In this document: piece after piece, positions 36,557 through 46,289 of the stretch | How positions within the stretch are numbered: position 1 is the stretch's first letter | Layout: every line of letters starts with the position of its first letter | Assembly (NCBI GenBank): GCA_964595625.1 | Contig: CAZQQU010000011.1 | Span: 1-64,000 of the forward strand | Length of the DNA stretch: 64,000 nucleotides | Direction: 5' to 3' | Source: CAZQQU01 sp964595625 | Lineage (GTDB): Bacteria > Bacteroidota > Bacteroidia > Flavobacteriales > Flavobacteriaceae | The notes under the pieces: model-generated | Database searches by the model: none | Told to the model about the DNA's origin: nothing | What the model saw: the letters and a program-made list of their open reading frames with translations, nothing else | Made by a program: the position numbers and the translations under genes

Positions 36557-37522
36557 TTATTTAGCGGGTTTTTTCGAGTTTAAATAATCGGAAACATTTT
36601 GGATTATTCTTTGGTTGATATTGGACACATCTGCTTTAATAAAAGTTTCACCGGTGATGTTTTCGTAGAGTTCGATATATCTTTCTGAAACACTTTGGAC
36701 ATAGGCGTCAGACATAGCAGGAAGTGTTTGTCCTTCTTTCCCTTGGAAATTATTAGCTATAAGCCATTGTCGAACAAATTCTTTAGAAAGTTGTTTTTGG
36801 GGTAGTCCTTTTTGTTGTTGTTTCTCATATCCTTCCGCATAAAAGTAACGAGAAGAATCTGGGGTGTGAATTTCATCTATCAGTACAATTTTCCCTTCTT
36901 TGGTTTTTCCAAATTCATATTTGGTGTCTACCAAAATGAGCCCGCGTTGGGCGGCTAAATCAGTTCCTCGTTGGAATAGTTTACGAGTATAATCTTCTAA
37001 AATCAGATAATCTTCTTCTGAGACTATGCCTTTTTCAAGAATTTCCTCTCGGGAAATATCTTCATCGTGTTCTCCAGATTCGGCTTTGGTAGCCGGAGTG
37101 ATAATGGGCTCTGGAAATGGGTCATTTTCTTTCATGTGCGACGGCATGGCTACCCCACAAATACTCCTTTTACCGGCTTGGTATTCTCGAGCCGCATGGC
37201 CACTTAAATAACCCCGAATGACCATTTCGACCTTAAAAGGTTGGCAGGCATGTCCAATGGCTACATTGGGATCGGGGGTGGCAAGTAACCAGTTGGGTAC
37301 CAAATCTTCGGTAGCCCGCATCATGGTTGTTGCTATTTGATTGAGTATTTGACCTTTAAAAGGAATTCCACGGGGAAGAACTACATCAAAAGCACTAATT
37401 CGGTCGGTAGCTACCATTAACAATAAGTCGTCTTCCAGAGTATAAACATCACGAACTTTACCGTGATAAACGTGTTTTTGACCCGGGAAATTAAACTCGG
37501 TAGAAACAATCGTATTTTCCAT
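36557..37522 (-). CDS. purC: Phosphoribosylaminoimidazole-succinocarboxamide synthase
   Basis: ATP-dependent condensation of CAIR with aspartate to SAICAR in de novo purine synthesis. 321 residues, the longer form found in Bacteroidota and yeast. Landmarks: HGKVRDVYTLEDD, ATDRISAFDVVLPRGIPFKG, EMVIRGYLSGHAAREYQAG, LILVDTKYEFG, IDEIHTPDSSRYFYAE. The start ATG shares one base with the PhoH stop codon (TAATG), so purC is translationally coupled to the upstream gene. Confidence 0.96.
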   Translation of the reverse strand: MENTIVSTEFNFPGQKHVYHGKVRDVYTLEDDLLLMVATDRISAFDVVLPRGIPFKGQILNQIATTMMRATEDLVPNWLLATPDPNVAIGHACQPFKVEMVIRGYLSGHAAREYQAGKRSICGVAMPSHMKENDPFPEPIITPATKAESGEHDEDISREEILEKGIVSEEDYLILEDYTRKLFQRGTDLAAQRGLILVDTKYEFGKTKEGKIVLIDEIHTPDSSRYFYAEGYEKQQQKGLPQKQLSKEFVRQWLIANNFQGKEGQTLPAMSDAYVQSVSERYIELYENITGETFIKADVSNINQRIIQNVSDYLNSKKPAK

Positions 37523-38478
37523 TATTCAGAGTGTTCGATAGATTTGTATGCGTGAATGATTTCTTTGACTAATCGGTGACGTATAACGTCTTTATCGTCC
37601 AGATAGACAACCCCAATTCCTTTAACGTTTTTAAGGATAAGTAGTGCTTCTTTGAGCCCCGAAGTAACTCTCCGCGGTAAGTCGATTTGCCCGGGGTCTC
37701 CCGTGATCATAAATTTTGCATTTTTCCCCATCCGGGTTAAAAACATTTTCATTTGAGCATGAGTGGTGTTTTGAGCTTCGTCCAAAATCACAAAGGCATG
37801 GTCCAGGGTTCGGCCGCGCATAAAGGCCATAGGCGCAATTTGGATGACTCCTTTTTCGATATACGACAACAATTTTTCGTGCGGTATCATATCGCGAAGG
37901 GCATCGTATAGAGGTTGCATATACGGATCCAACTTTTCTTTCATATCTCCGGGTAAAAAACCCAGGTGTTCGCCGGCCTCAACGGCAGGTCGAGTCAGTA
38001 TAATGCGCTTCACTTCTTTGTCTTTTAAGGCCTTTACCGCCAAAGCTACTCCCGTATAGGTTTTTCCGGTGCCCGCAGGACCCACGGCAAATACCATATC
38101 ATTTACTTTCATAGACTCTACCAAAAGGCGCTGGTTCTTGGTTTGCGCTTTGATGAGTTTACCACCCACTCCATGAACCAACACTGCATCGTCTAAGGAA
38201 GAAGTAGCTTCTACTTCTACTTTATTGTCTTCCATTAATATGCGTTCTATGGTGTTTTCGTCGAGCTTGTTGTATTTGATAAAATGTTGGAGCATGCTCT
38301 TTATTTTTTTATCAAATTCTTCTAGCATGGAATCGTCGCCATAAGCAGTAAGTCGGTTACCACGAGCTACAATTTTAAGCTTGGGGAAGTGTGTTTTAAG
38401 TAAGTTGATATGGGTGTTTTGGTGCCCAAAGAAATCGATGGGATTTATCTCAGTAATGTCTAAAATCAGTTCGTTCAA
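37522..38478 (-). CDS. PhoH family ATPase (YbeZ-like)
   Basis: 318-residue P-loop ATPase linked to RNA metabolism. Walker A VGPAGTGKTYTGVAL, Walker B FVILDEAQNTTHAQM, sensor FMITGDPGQIDLPRR. The N-terminal KH-like segment (about 20-60, HINLLKTHFPKLKIVARGNRLTAYG) marks the YbeZ/PhoL type. The start is TTG at 38478; the MNE opening agrees with homologues as I remember them. The promoter-like TACTTTTG overlaps the start codon itself. First gene before purC. Confidence 0.92.
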   Translation of the reverse strand: MNELILDITEINPIDFFGHQNTHINLLKTHFPKLKIVARGNRLTAYGDDSMLEEFDKKIKSMLQHFIKYNKLDENTIERILMEDNKVEVEATSSLDDAVLVHGVGGKLIKAQTKNQRLLVESMKVNDMVFAVGPAGTGKTYTGVALAVKALKDKEVKRIILTRPAVEAGEHLGFLPGDMKEKLDPYMQPLYDALRDMIPHEKLLSYIEKGVIQIAPMAFMRGRTLDHAFVILDEAQNTTHAQMKMFLTRMGKNAKFMITGDPGQIDLPRRVTSGLKEALLILKNVKGIGVVYLDDKDVIRHRLVKEIIHAYKSIEHSE

Positions 38479-38563
38479 AAGTAATTATTTTAAAAAATAA
38501 AAAGTCTTCAATCGGAAGGTAAATCCCCTTAAGAAAGTCGTTAATCCTACAGTGTTTTTATTG

Positions 38564-38571
38564 TATATTTG
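38564..38571 (+). promoter_or_regulatory. Promoter -7 element of the SAM-hydrolase-type gene
   Basis: TATATTTG, 91 bases before the ATG at 38663, giving a long leader. The extended frame start at 38552 lies upstream of it and is rejected. Confidence 0.45.
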
Positions 38572-38662
38572 CACCTTACGTAACTTAATTGGACTACTTG
38601 ACAAAAGTAGTTTAAATTTAATATATCATCATAACAGACGGGTTAAAAATATCAACAAAATT

Positions 38663-39496
38663 ATGCTGCCTATTATTACCTTAACTACAGATTTTGGATT
38701 AAAAGATTTTTCAGTAAGTGCAGTTAAAGGGAGTATATACAGCGAATTGGGTGATGTAAGAATTGTTGATATATCTCATTTGGTCAGTCCATATGATGTA
38801 GCTGAAGGGGCTTACATTATTAAAAACTCCTATAAATCTTTCCCGAAAGGAACTGTTCACGTCATTGGAATTGATGCCGAGAAAACCATCGATAAACCTT
38901 GGTTGGTTGTTGACTTAGACGGGCATTATTTTGTATGTGCTGACAACGGTATTATTTCCTTAATAGTCACCGATATACGTGCTGATGGGATTTATGAAAT
39001 CACCCTTGCTTCACCTCAAGAACCGCATTTTACCGTCTTGGGCGTATTGTGTAAGGCCGCCTGTCATTTGGCGCGAGGCGGTAAACCCGAAGTGATTGGT
39101 CGACCTTATAAAAATATGAAAATTAACAAAAATGTGGCGCCTACAGTTGACGAAAAAAGCAATATTATCTACGGTCATGTGTTGTATGTAGACAATTATG
39201 ACAATGTGATAACCAATGTTTCTAAAATGCTTTTTGATCAAGTGGGGCGGGGGCGGTCCTTTAGTATCAATACCAAAGGGCATACCTTTACCGAGATTTT
39301 AACTTCGTATAGTGCCATTGTTAATTATGATTTACCTGCTGATCGTCGGGATGCCTCCGGTAAGAAACTGGCTTTGTGGAACGCTTCGGGGTACTTAGAA
39401 CTGGCCATTTATAGAAGTGACAAAGTCAATGTAGGTGGTGCACAAACCTTATTGGGTATCAAAGTGCAAGATACGGTGACCATACATTTTCAATAA
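38663..39496 (+). CDS. SAM hydroxide adenosyltransferase-type protein (DUF62)
   Basis: 277-residue cytosolic protein related to fluorinase, chlorinase and SAM hydroxide adenosyltransferases that split S-adenosylmethionine to adenosine and methionine. N-terminal motif TLTTDFGLKDFSVSAVKG and the VADNGIISLI-type strand (VCADNGIISLI) are diagnostic; the C-terminal barrel is complete. The start at 38663 (MLPIITLTTDFG) is chosen because homologues begin just before TDFG. It precedes the rhomboid gene by three bases. Confidence 0.88.
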   Translation: MLPIITLTTDFGLKDFSVSAVKGSIYSELGDVRIVDISHLVSPYDVAEGAYIIKNSYKSFPKGTVHVIGIDAEKTIDKPWLVVDLDGHYFVCADNGIISLIVTDIRADGIYEITLASPQEPHFTVLGVLCKAACHLARGGKPEVIGRPYKNMKINKNVAPTVDEKSNIIYGHVLYVDNYDNVITNVSKMLFDQVGRGRSFSINTKGHTFTEILTSYSAIVNYDLPADRRDASGKKLALWNASGYLELAIYRSDKVNVGGAQTLLGIKVQDTVTIHFQ

Positions 39497-39499
39497 ACT

Positions 39500-40369
39500 A
39501 TGTCAAGAGAACTGTTGAATCGATATAATAGACTAACGGTAGTCGAAAAAATAATTACGATTAACGTAGTTGTTTTTATAGTTTTAGCTATCACTGTTTT
39601 TTTATTTCAAATACCCGAAGTCCAGATACATACTTGGTTGGCTATTTCGGATCAGCTCTCCGTGGTTGTTTACAAACCTTGGACACTGATTACTTATGCT
39701 TTTTTGCATGGTGGATTATTTCGTTTGCTGTTTAATATGTTTCTGTTGCATTTCTCGGGACAGATGTTTACCACCTATTTTACTGGGAAACAGTTTCTCA
39801 ATGTGTATTTCTTAGGGGCTATGGCCGGAGCACTTATGTACTTACTCAGCTATTCCATTTTTCCAGTTTTTTCCAATACTCAGGGAGTGATGATAGGAGC
39901 CTCGGCTGCTGTTATGGCGGTATTGGTATGTATTGCCACTCATATCCCTTATATGGGAGTTCGACTTTTATTGTTAGGTACTGTAAAATTATGGCATATA
40001 GCGGTGTTTTTTGTAGTGTTGGATTTGATATTATTGCCACATAGTAATTCCGGAGGGCGATTGGCCCATTTGGGTGGGGCTATTTTAGGTTATATTTATG
40101 CCAAACAGCTGGCTCAAGGCCGGGATATCGGTAAGTGGTGGGAGCGTTTAATGGATGCTATGACGGGGCTATTTTCAACAAAAAAACAAAAACCCTTACG
40201 AACAGTTTATAAGAAGAAATCCCCCCGTGCTAGTACTCAATCTTCTATTTCTAAATCGGAAAAGCAGGAGAAGATAGATCGTATATTAGATAAAATTAGT
40301 AAAAGTGGGTATGAGAGTTTGAGCAAAGAAGAAAAAGAATTTTTGTTTAAAGCGGGTAAAGACGAATGA
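39500..40369 (+). CDS. Rhomboid family intramembrane serine protease
   Basis: 289 residues with six membrane helices. Nucleophile motif GASAAVMAVL (the GxSx site) and the helix-6 histidine in LAHLGGAILGYIYAK complete the Ser-His dyad; the helix-2 region HGGLFRLLFNMFLLHFSG is the classic HxxxxHxxxNM variant. The cytoplasmic tail is charged (KIDRILDKISKSGYESLSKEE), typical of Bacteroidota members. It overlaps the next gene by four bases (ATGA). Confidence 0.92.
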   Translation: MSRELLNRYNRLTVVEKIITINVVVFIVLAITVFLFQIPEVQIHTWLAISDQLSVVVYKPWTLITYAFLHGGLFRLLFNMFLLHFSGQMFTTYFTGKQFLNVYFLGAMAGALMYLLSYSIFPVFSNTQGVMIGASAAVMAVLVCIATHIPYMGVRLLLLGTVKLWHIAVFFVVLDLILLPHSNSGGRLAHLGGAILGYIYAKQLAQGRDIGKWWERLMDAMTGLFSTKKQKPLRTVYKKKSPRASTQSSISKSEKQEKIDRILDKISKSGYESLSKEEKEFLFKAGKDE

Positions 40370-41379
40370 AATTCATAGATAAATGTATCTATTTTATCAA
40401 CGTGCTCTTTGCACTGGCTTTGTTATTATCACTGTTTGTAGCCTATATTCCACCTCAAAACTTCCCCATTGTATCGGTATTTAGTTTGATTGTTTCTCCT
40501 TTACTGGTTGCCAATATACTGTTTGCACTTTTTTGGATTTTACGAGTAAAACGGAGGTTTTTTTTATCGGTATTGGTGTTGGCGGTTTCGGTTGTACAAT
40601 TAAATCGGTTTTATCAGTTAGACTTTTCAAACGATGTGCCCGTGGGGGAGAACCAGCTTTATGTGATGAGTTATAACGTTCGAATATTTAATCTCTATCA
40701 ATGGATAGACGACCCTGAGCTTCCGCAAAAAATGGCTGCATTTATTGCTCAACAATCCCCGGAAGTTATTGGTTTTCAGGAGTATCATGCGCAACATGAG
40801 TTGTCTTTACAAGACTATCCGTATCGCTATTCCAAACTTCGAGGTAAAGGTAAAAACTCAGGGCAAGCTATTTATTCCAAATTTCCTATAATTCATGCTG
40901 GTTCCTTGGATTTTGAAGGGACTTTTAACAATGCGATTTTTTCAGATATTGTCAAGGGAAAAGATACCTTACGGATTTACAATATCCATTTGGAATCCCT
41001 ACAAGTCAATCCCAATGATGTTGATTTTGATCAAGAAAATTCAGAAAAACTCATTCGACGGATTGCCTCTTCGTTTAAAAAACAACAGCATCAAGCTGAT
41101 AAAACCTTAGCTCATATCCGTCAATCACCTTATAAAACTATAGTGTTAGCCGATTTAAATAATACAGCTTTTTCGTATGTCTATCGGTTGTTAAGTACCG
41201 ACAAAAAAGATGCATTTACTCAAGCAGGAAAAGGTATTGGTAAAACCTATAGTTTTAAGAAAATTCCCTTGCGTATCGATTTTATACTGGTAGATAATCA
41301 ATTTACCGTCAACGAATTTACCACTCATACGGAGCAGTTTTCCGATCATTTTCCGATTTCTACCCGCCTGTCTTGGTAA
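40366..41379 (+). CDS. Endonuclease/exonuclease/phosphatase family membrane protein
   Basis: 337 residues: two to three N-terminal membrane helices (about 8-90), then an EEP hydrolase domain. Metal-site motifs: MSYNVRIFN, GFQEYHAQ (Glu), ADLNNTAFS (Asp/Asn), RIDFILVD and the terminal SDHFPIS (Asp-His pair). Substrate unknown; phosphodiester or phospholipid hydrolysis are options. Coupled to the rhomboid gene by a four-base overlap. Its TAA directly abuts the stop of the convergent next gene. Confidence 0.88.
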   Translation: MKFIDKCIYFINVLFALALLLSLFVAYIPPQNFPIVSVFSLIVSPLLVANILFALFWILRVKRRFFLSVLVLAVSVVQLNRFYQLDFSNDVPVGENQLYVMSYNVRIFNLYQWIDDPELPQKMAAFIAQQSPEVIGFQEYHAQHELSLQDYPYRYSKLRGKGKNSGQAIYSKFPIIHAGSLDFEGTFNNAIFSDIVKGKDTLRIYNIHLESLQVNPNDVDFDQENSEKLIRRIASSFKKQQHQADKTLAHIRQSPYKTIVLADLNNTAFSYVYRLLSTDKKDAFTQAGKGIGKTYSFKKIPLRIDFILVDNQFTVNEFTTHTEQFSDHFPISTRLSW

Positions 41380-41748
41380 TCATTTTTTAAAAATAAAATA
41401 GACCGCTAAAATTAAAAATACAAAACCGATCAGGTGATTGGTTTTCAAAGTTTCATTTTTAAAGGCAAGGAGGGTAAAGGCAGTAAACACCACCAAGGTA
41501 ATTACTTCTTGAATAACTTTGAGTTGCCACAAACTAAAGGGGCCGCCATTGCCGTCAAATCCCATTTTGTTGGCCGGAACTTGAGCCAAGTATTCGGGTA
41601 GGGCGATTAACCAGCTTATTAGTATTATTTTGAATAATCCAAACCCCGAAAACCACGAAAACTCTTTAAACTTCAAATGGCCGTACCATGCCAAGGTCAT
41701 GAATACGTTGGAAACTACAAGTAATACAATCACAAAAAATGCTTTCAT
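41380..41748 (-). CDS. DMT-fold small membrane protein (DUF486)
   Basis: 122 residues, four membrane helices. Family words NVFMTLAWYGHLKF, ISWLIALPEYLAQVPANKMG, and FSLWQLKVIQEVITLVVF identify DUF486, a half-size drug/metabolite-transporter relative of unknown substrate. It ends directly against the EEP gene and is 55 bases downstream of the symporter, so it may share the symporter transcript. Confidence 0.9.
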   Translation of the reverse strand: MKAFFVIVLLVVSNVFMTLAWYGHLKFKEFSWFSGFGLFKIILISWLIALPEYLAQVPANKMGFDGNGGPFSLWQLKVIQEVITLVVFTAFTLLAFKNETLKTNHLIGFVFLILAVYFIFKK

Positions 41749-41803
41749 AAATGGCTAAGTTTTTATCAAGCAAAATTAAACTTTAGAAGAATAGATAGGT
41801 AGT

Positions 41804-43507
41804 TTATTTAATTTTGGCAACCAACTGTCCAATTAGTGCCAAAATGATCACTAAGAAACAACCAATTAAGTTGAGCCATAGGTAACTTAACAGGGCTTTG
41901 TCACCGGCCTGTTCGGGCAAGTAAATAGCCCAAAAATATATTGCAAAAAGTGCAAATTGGGTAATGATAGCTGCTATAAATACCGCCCGTCCTTTGATAA
42001 AGTTAAAAAAGAAGGCAAGTAGAAAAACCCCGAGTACATTCCCATAAAACAGAGAACCTATAATATTTACTAATTGAATGAGATTATCAAACAAGTTGGC
42101 TACACAAGCAAAAAGAATTGCCAATACTCCCCAAAGTACGGTAAACCATTTGGAAGCTTTGAGATAGTGTTTTTCGGACTTCTTTTTTTTCTGATTTCGT
42201 TTGTAAATATCAATTACAGTGGTAGTGGCTAAGGCATTTAATTCGGAAGCCGTTGAAGACATGGCTGCAGACAAAGCCATGGCTAGTAGCAGTCCGATGA
42301 TTCCTTTGGGTAAATGATGAAGAATAAAGTGAATAAAAACATAGTCTTTGTCGTTGGTTTCGACAGCCGAATCGGCTTTTTTAATTAAACTCCGAGCTTG
42401 TTCCCGGTGCGTTAAGTCTTGCTGGTTTAAATCTTTTATTTTTTGTTTTAATAGGATTTTTTCTTCTTCTTCGGCGGTGGAAAACTGAAGTAATATCTCT
42501 TTTTTGGTTTCTAAAATGGCTCTGTTTTCTGTTTGCAATTGTTGGTAATTGCTTTCATATGCAGAGTTTAAAACCGTTTGGGTGGCTTTGGGGTTAAAAT
42601 TAACCGGTGCGGGATTAAATTGGTAAAAAACAAACACCATTACCCCGGTGAGGAGGATAAAAAATTGCATGGGAACCTTGAGAATCCCATTCATAATCAT
42701 CCCCATACGGCTTTGCTTTATCGAACTCCCCGAAAGATAGCGTTGTACCTGACTTTGGTCGGTACCAAAGTAAGAAAGTGATAAAAAAGTTCCCCCGATG
42801 ATTCCGGTCCATACAGTATAACGATTGTCTAAATCAAACGAGAAATCTAATAGGTTCATTTTACCACTGGCAGCGGCAATTTCTAGGGCGTTACTAAAAT
42901 TAATACCATCGGGGAGGTAATAAATTAAAAATAAAAATGCGACTAACAGGCCTCCCATCATCACGGTCATCTGTTGTTTTTGGGTTACACTCACCGCTTT
43001 TGTGCCTCCTGAAACTGTGTAAATAATTACCAACCCCCCAATGATGATATTTAAATAAAATAAGTTCCATCCCAAAATAGCTGATAATATTATTGAAGGT
43101 GCAAAAATGGTAATCCCTGCCGAAAGTCCCCGTTGTAATAAAAATAAACTGGCGGTTAGTATTCTGGTTTTTAGGTCAAAGCGACTTTCTAAGAATTCGT
43201 AGGCCGTGTAGACATTGAGTTTGTGGTAGAGAGGAATAAAAACCATACAAATAATTACCATGGCAATGGGTAAACCAAAGTAAAATTGTACAAAGCTCAT
43301 ACCGTCGTGATACGCTTGTCCTGGGGTAGATAAAAAGGTTATCGCACTGGCTTGGGTAGCCATCACCGAAATCCCGACGGTCATCCAATTGGAGTCGTTT
43401 CCTTTAAGAAAATCATTAACATGTTGTTGGCGACGTGTTTTCCAGACACCATATACAACTATAAATAGCAGCGAAGAAATAAGTATAAACCAGTCTATTA
43501 GCTGCAT
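41804..43507 (-). CDS. Sodium:solute symporter (SSS/SLC5 family)
   Basis: 567 residues, about 13 membrane helices. Sodium-site and core motifs: ISVMATQASAITFLSTPGQAY, TVSGGTKAVSVTQ, SYFGTDQSQVQRYL, and MALSAAMSSTASELNALATTTVIDIY (helix 8). Between helices 7 and 8 lies a 70-residue hydrophilic, coiled-coil-prone insertion (about 305-375, QLQTENRAILETKKEILLQF). Substrate unknown; sequence is closest in feel to sialic-acid or sugar-type SSS members. The start codon follows one base after a 29-codon membrane-protein gene. Confidence 0.92.
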   Translation of the reverse strand: MQLIDWFILISSLLFIVVYGVWKTRRQQHVNDFLKGNDSNWMTVGISVMATQASAITFLSTPGQAYHDGMSFVQFYFGLPIAMVIICMVFIPLYHKLNVYTAYEFLESRFDLKTRILTASLFLLQRGLSAGITIFAPSIILSAILGWNLFYLNIIIGGLVIIYTVSGGTKAVSVTQKQQMTVMMGGLLVAFLFLIYYLPDGINFSNALEIAAASGKMNLLDFSFDLDNRYTVWTGIIGGTFLSLSYFGTDQSQVQRYLSGSSIKQSRMGMIMNGILKVPMQFFILLTGVMVFVFYQFNPAPVNFNPKATQTVLNSAYESNYQQLQTENRAILETKKEILLQFSTAEEEEKILLKQKIKDLNQQDLTHREQARSLIKKADSAVETNDKDYVFIHFILHHLPKGIIGLLLAMALSAAMSSTASELNALATTTVIDIYKRNQKKKKSEKHYLKASKWFTVLWGVLAILFACVANLFDNLIQLVNIIGSLFYGNVLGVFLLAFFFNFIKGRAVFIAAIITQFALFAIYFWAIYLPEQAGDKALLSYLWLNLIGCFLVIILALIGQLVAKIK

Positions 43508-43508
43508 A

Positions 43509-43598
43509 TTAGGAAACTACTTGCATTAACAAATAAAACAAAAGGATGTATAACAAATTGACTATCAAAACCAAACTGTATTGTTTTTTCCAATTCAT
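43509..43598 (-). CDS. 29-residue membrane microprotein upstream of the symporter
   Basis: Short frame found by reading the minus strand: Met at 43598, TAA at 43511-43509. The peptide starts MNWKKQYS, continues as a single hydrophobic helix (LVLIVNLLYILLFYLLM) and ends QVVS. Positive N-terminus and one helix fit a single-pass small membrane protein. It is one base from the symporter ATG (TAATATG), the arrangement of known small subunits of SSS transporters. I recall similar MNWKK peptides beside flavobacterial symporters, but could not check this. Confidence 0.68.
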   Translation of the reverse strand: MNWKKQYSLVLIVNLLYILLFYLLMQVVS

Positions 43599-43816
43599 CC
43601 GTAGAATGTTTTGGTAAAAATAAGAACTTTACAGAGACGATTTATATAAAACACCCCAATTTTAAAAGTTTGGGTAGAAATCATTTCCCACTTAAGATTT
43701 AAATAATTCTCAACCCAACCCATCCCTCAGGAGTACGAAGGTTACACAGCAATTAAAATTCTAGTGTTAGCCAGACAAATCAAATAATTTTTAAAAAAAT
43801 AATACAAAATCTTATT

Positions 43817-43824
43817 TATCTTTG
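43817..43824 (+). promoter_or_regulatory. Promoter -7 element of pheT
   Basis: TATCTTTG, 22 bases before the ATG at 43847. Confidence 0.45.
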
Positions 43825-43846
43825 CCACTCCTCATTTTTTAGACTC

Positions 43847-46264
43847 ATGAAGATTTCGTACAATTGGTTAAAGCAATTTATCAAACTCAACCTCACTCCT
43901 GAAGATACTGCCGAGATACTTACTGACTTAGGGTTGGAAGTAGAAGGTATTACTCCTTTTGAAACGGTCAAAGGAGGTTTGCAAGGGGTTGTAGTAGGTA
44001 AAGTACTTACGTGTGAAAAGCATCCGGATGCCGATCGATTAAAACTGACTACGGTAGACATTGGGGATCAAAAAATTCTACAGATTGTTTGTGGTGCGCC
44101 CAATGTAGCTGTTGGACAAAAAGTGGCCGTGGCTACCATAGGTACTGTATTGTACGATAAAGAAGGTGTTGCTTTTGAAATAAAAAAGACAAAAATTCGT
44201 GGACAAGAAAGCCATGGAATGTTGTGTTCTGAAGTAGAATTGGGATTGGGAGAAGGGCATGATGGAATACTGGTTTTGGACAACAAATACAAAATAGGAT
44301 CTCCGTTAGCAAAAATAATGGAAGTAGAATCAGATTTTGTATTTGAAATTGGTTTAACCCCCAACCGTACCGATGCCATGAGTCATTGGGGTGTAGCTCG
44401 TGATTTAAAAACTCGATTGGATTTGTTGGGTAAAAAAATGGAGATTATCACGCCTTCCAATGTCAATTTTAGAATCGATAAACGTACTCATAAAATAGGG
44501 GTAGAGGTTGAAAATAAAGAATTAGCTCCTCGTTATTGTGGGGTAACTATTTCCGGTGTAGTGGTGAAAGAATCACCTCGCTGGCTACAAAATCGATTGT
44601 TAGCCATTGGGATTAAGCCCAAAAACAATGTGGTGGATGTAACAAACTATGTTTTACACGAATTGGGACAACCTCTGCACGCTTTTGATAGTGCTTATAT
44701 AACCGGAAATAAAATAGTGGTAAAAACACTACCTGAAAATACCCCTTTTGTCACTTTGGATGGCGTTGAACGCAAACTATCGGCTGAAGATTTGATGATT
44801 TGTGATACCGAAAAACCCTTGTGTATAGCGGGAGTTTTAGGCGGATTGCAAAGTGGAGTCACCGAGCGTACCACGCAGGTGTTTTTAGAAAGTGCTTATT
44901 TTAATCCGGTTAGTATTCGTAAAACGGCTAAAAGACATGGAATTAGTACGGATGCATCCTTCCGATTTGAACGTGGGGTAGATCCCAATACTACGGAGTA
45001 TGCATTGATGCGGGCTGCCCAGTTGATTAAAGAAACAGCTGGGGGAGAAATAACCAGTGATATCATTGATATTTACCCCAAGAAAATTCAGGATTTTCAG
45101 GTGGTTCTTTCATTTGAAAAAGTGACAAAAGTTATTGGAGAAGAAATTCCTAAGGAAACGATTAAAAAAATATTGAGTTCCTTAGAGCTTAAAGTAAATA
45201 GTGTAACAGATGCCGGGGTAGGGATTACTGTTCCGGCCTACCGCAACGATGTGACTCGGGATATTGATGTTATTGAAGAGATTTTGCGCGTGTACAGTTA
45301 CAACCAAATCAATACCTCTGAAAAGTTGAATGCCTCGGTAAGTAAAACCGAAGAAGTAGCGGACTACAAAGTTCAAAATATTATCGCATCACAACTCACA
45401 GGCTTGGGCTTTTTTGAAATGATGGCCAATTCTCTTATATCCGAGGAATATCTGCATGAAGAAAATCAGGCTACTGCCGTGACCATGCTCAATCCGTTGA
45501 GCCGCGATCTATCGGTGATGCGTCAGGATATGATTATTTCTGCTTTGGAGGCGGTTTCTTATAACCACAACCGAAAAAGAAATGATTTGAAACTTTTTGA
45601 ATTTGGTAAAACTTATCATCGGGTGGGTACTCAGTATCGGGAGAAAAAACATTTGACTCTCACGGTAAGTGGAGACAAATCGTCCGTTTCATGGAATTTT
45701 CCGACCCAAAAAACAGATTTTTTCTATATTAAAGGGGTGGTAGAAGCCATTATAAAGCGCTTGGGTATAGCCGTTACTCCTCAGTACAACGCTGTAGCAT
45801 TTCCATTTTCAGAAGGCACTCGTTATCAAGTAGGAGACACCGAGTTGGTAACTTTCGGAAGTATCCATAAAAAGTATTTGAAGGAATTTGATATTGAGAG
45901 TCCGGTTTATTTTGCTGATTTTAATTGGGATGCCGTCTTGGAATTACTTCAAAATAGAAAAGTACAGTTTGCGGAGATTCCTAAATTTCCGGCTGTGAAG
46001 CGTGATTTTGCTTTGTTATTAGATGAGCATATTACCTTTAAGCAAGTTTACGATGTGGCCATTTCGGTCAATAGTAAATTACTCCAAGAGGTCAACTTAT
46101 TTGATGTTTATCAAGGTTCCAATTTACCTGCCGGGAAAAAATCATATGCGGTTAGTTTTACCCTCTATGATTCTAGCAAAACCCTCACGGATGCTGCTGT
46201 TGATCAGCTGATGCAACAGTTACAAAGCCGTTTTGAAAAAGAACTGGGGGCTAGCTTACGGTAA
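43847..46264 (+). CDS. pheT: Phenylalanine-tRNA ligase beta subunit
   Basis: Charges tRNA-Phe together with the alpha subunit, which is not in the window. 805 residues: N-terminal EMAP-type tRNA-binding domain (about 40-155, VGKVLTCEKHPDADRLKL), B3/B4 editing domain (ESPRWLQNRLLAIGIKPKNNVVDVTNYV), B5 domain, catalytic-like core (about 480-690) and a C-terminal anticodon-binding FDX-ACB domain (FPAVKRDFALLLDEHITFKQV). Complete. Convergent with the fasciclin gene. Confidence 0.97.
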   Translation: MKISYNWLKQFIKLNLTPEDTAEILTDLGLEVEGITPFETVKGGLQGVVVGKVLTCEKHPDADRLKLTTVDIGDQKILQIVCGAPNVAVGQKVAVATIGTVLYDKEGVAFEIKKTKIRGQESHGMLCSEVELGLGEGHDGILVLDNKYKIGSPLAKIMEVESDFVFEIGLTPNRTDAMSHWGVARDLKTRLDLLGKKMEIITPSNVNFRIDKRTHKIGVEVENKELAPRYCGVTISGVVVKESPRWLQNRLLAIGIKPKNNVVDVTNYVLHELGQPLHAFDSAYITGNKIVVKTLPENTPFVTLDGVERKLSAEDLMICDTEKPLCIAGVLGGLQSGVTERTTQVFLESAYFNPVSIRKTAKRHGISTDASFRFERGVDPNTTEYALMRAAQLIKETAGGEITSDIIDIYPKKIQDFQVVLSFEKVTKVIGEEIPKETIKKILSSLELKVNSVTDAGVGITVPAYRNDVTRDIDVIEEILRVYSYNQINTSEKLNASVSKTEEVADYKVQNIIASQLTGLGFFEMMANSLISEEYLHEENQATAVTMLNPLSRDLSVMRQDMIISALEAVSYNHNRKRNDLKLFEFGKTYHRVGTQYREKKHLTLTVSGDKSSVSWNFPTQKTDFFYIKGVVEAIIKRLGIAVTPQYNAVAFPFSEGTRYQVGDTELVTFGSIHKKYLKEFDIESPVYFADFNWDAVLELLQNRKVQFAEIPKFPAVKRDFALLLDEHITFKQVYDVAISVNSKLLQEVNLFDVYQGSNLPAGKKSYAVSFTLYDSSKTLTDAAVDQLMQQLQSRFEKELGASLR

Positions 46265-46289
46265 GAAAACTACGGAGGGCTTTTCTAAA

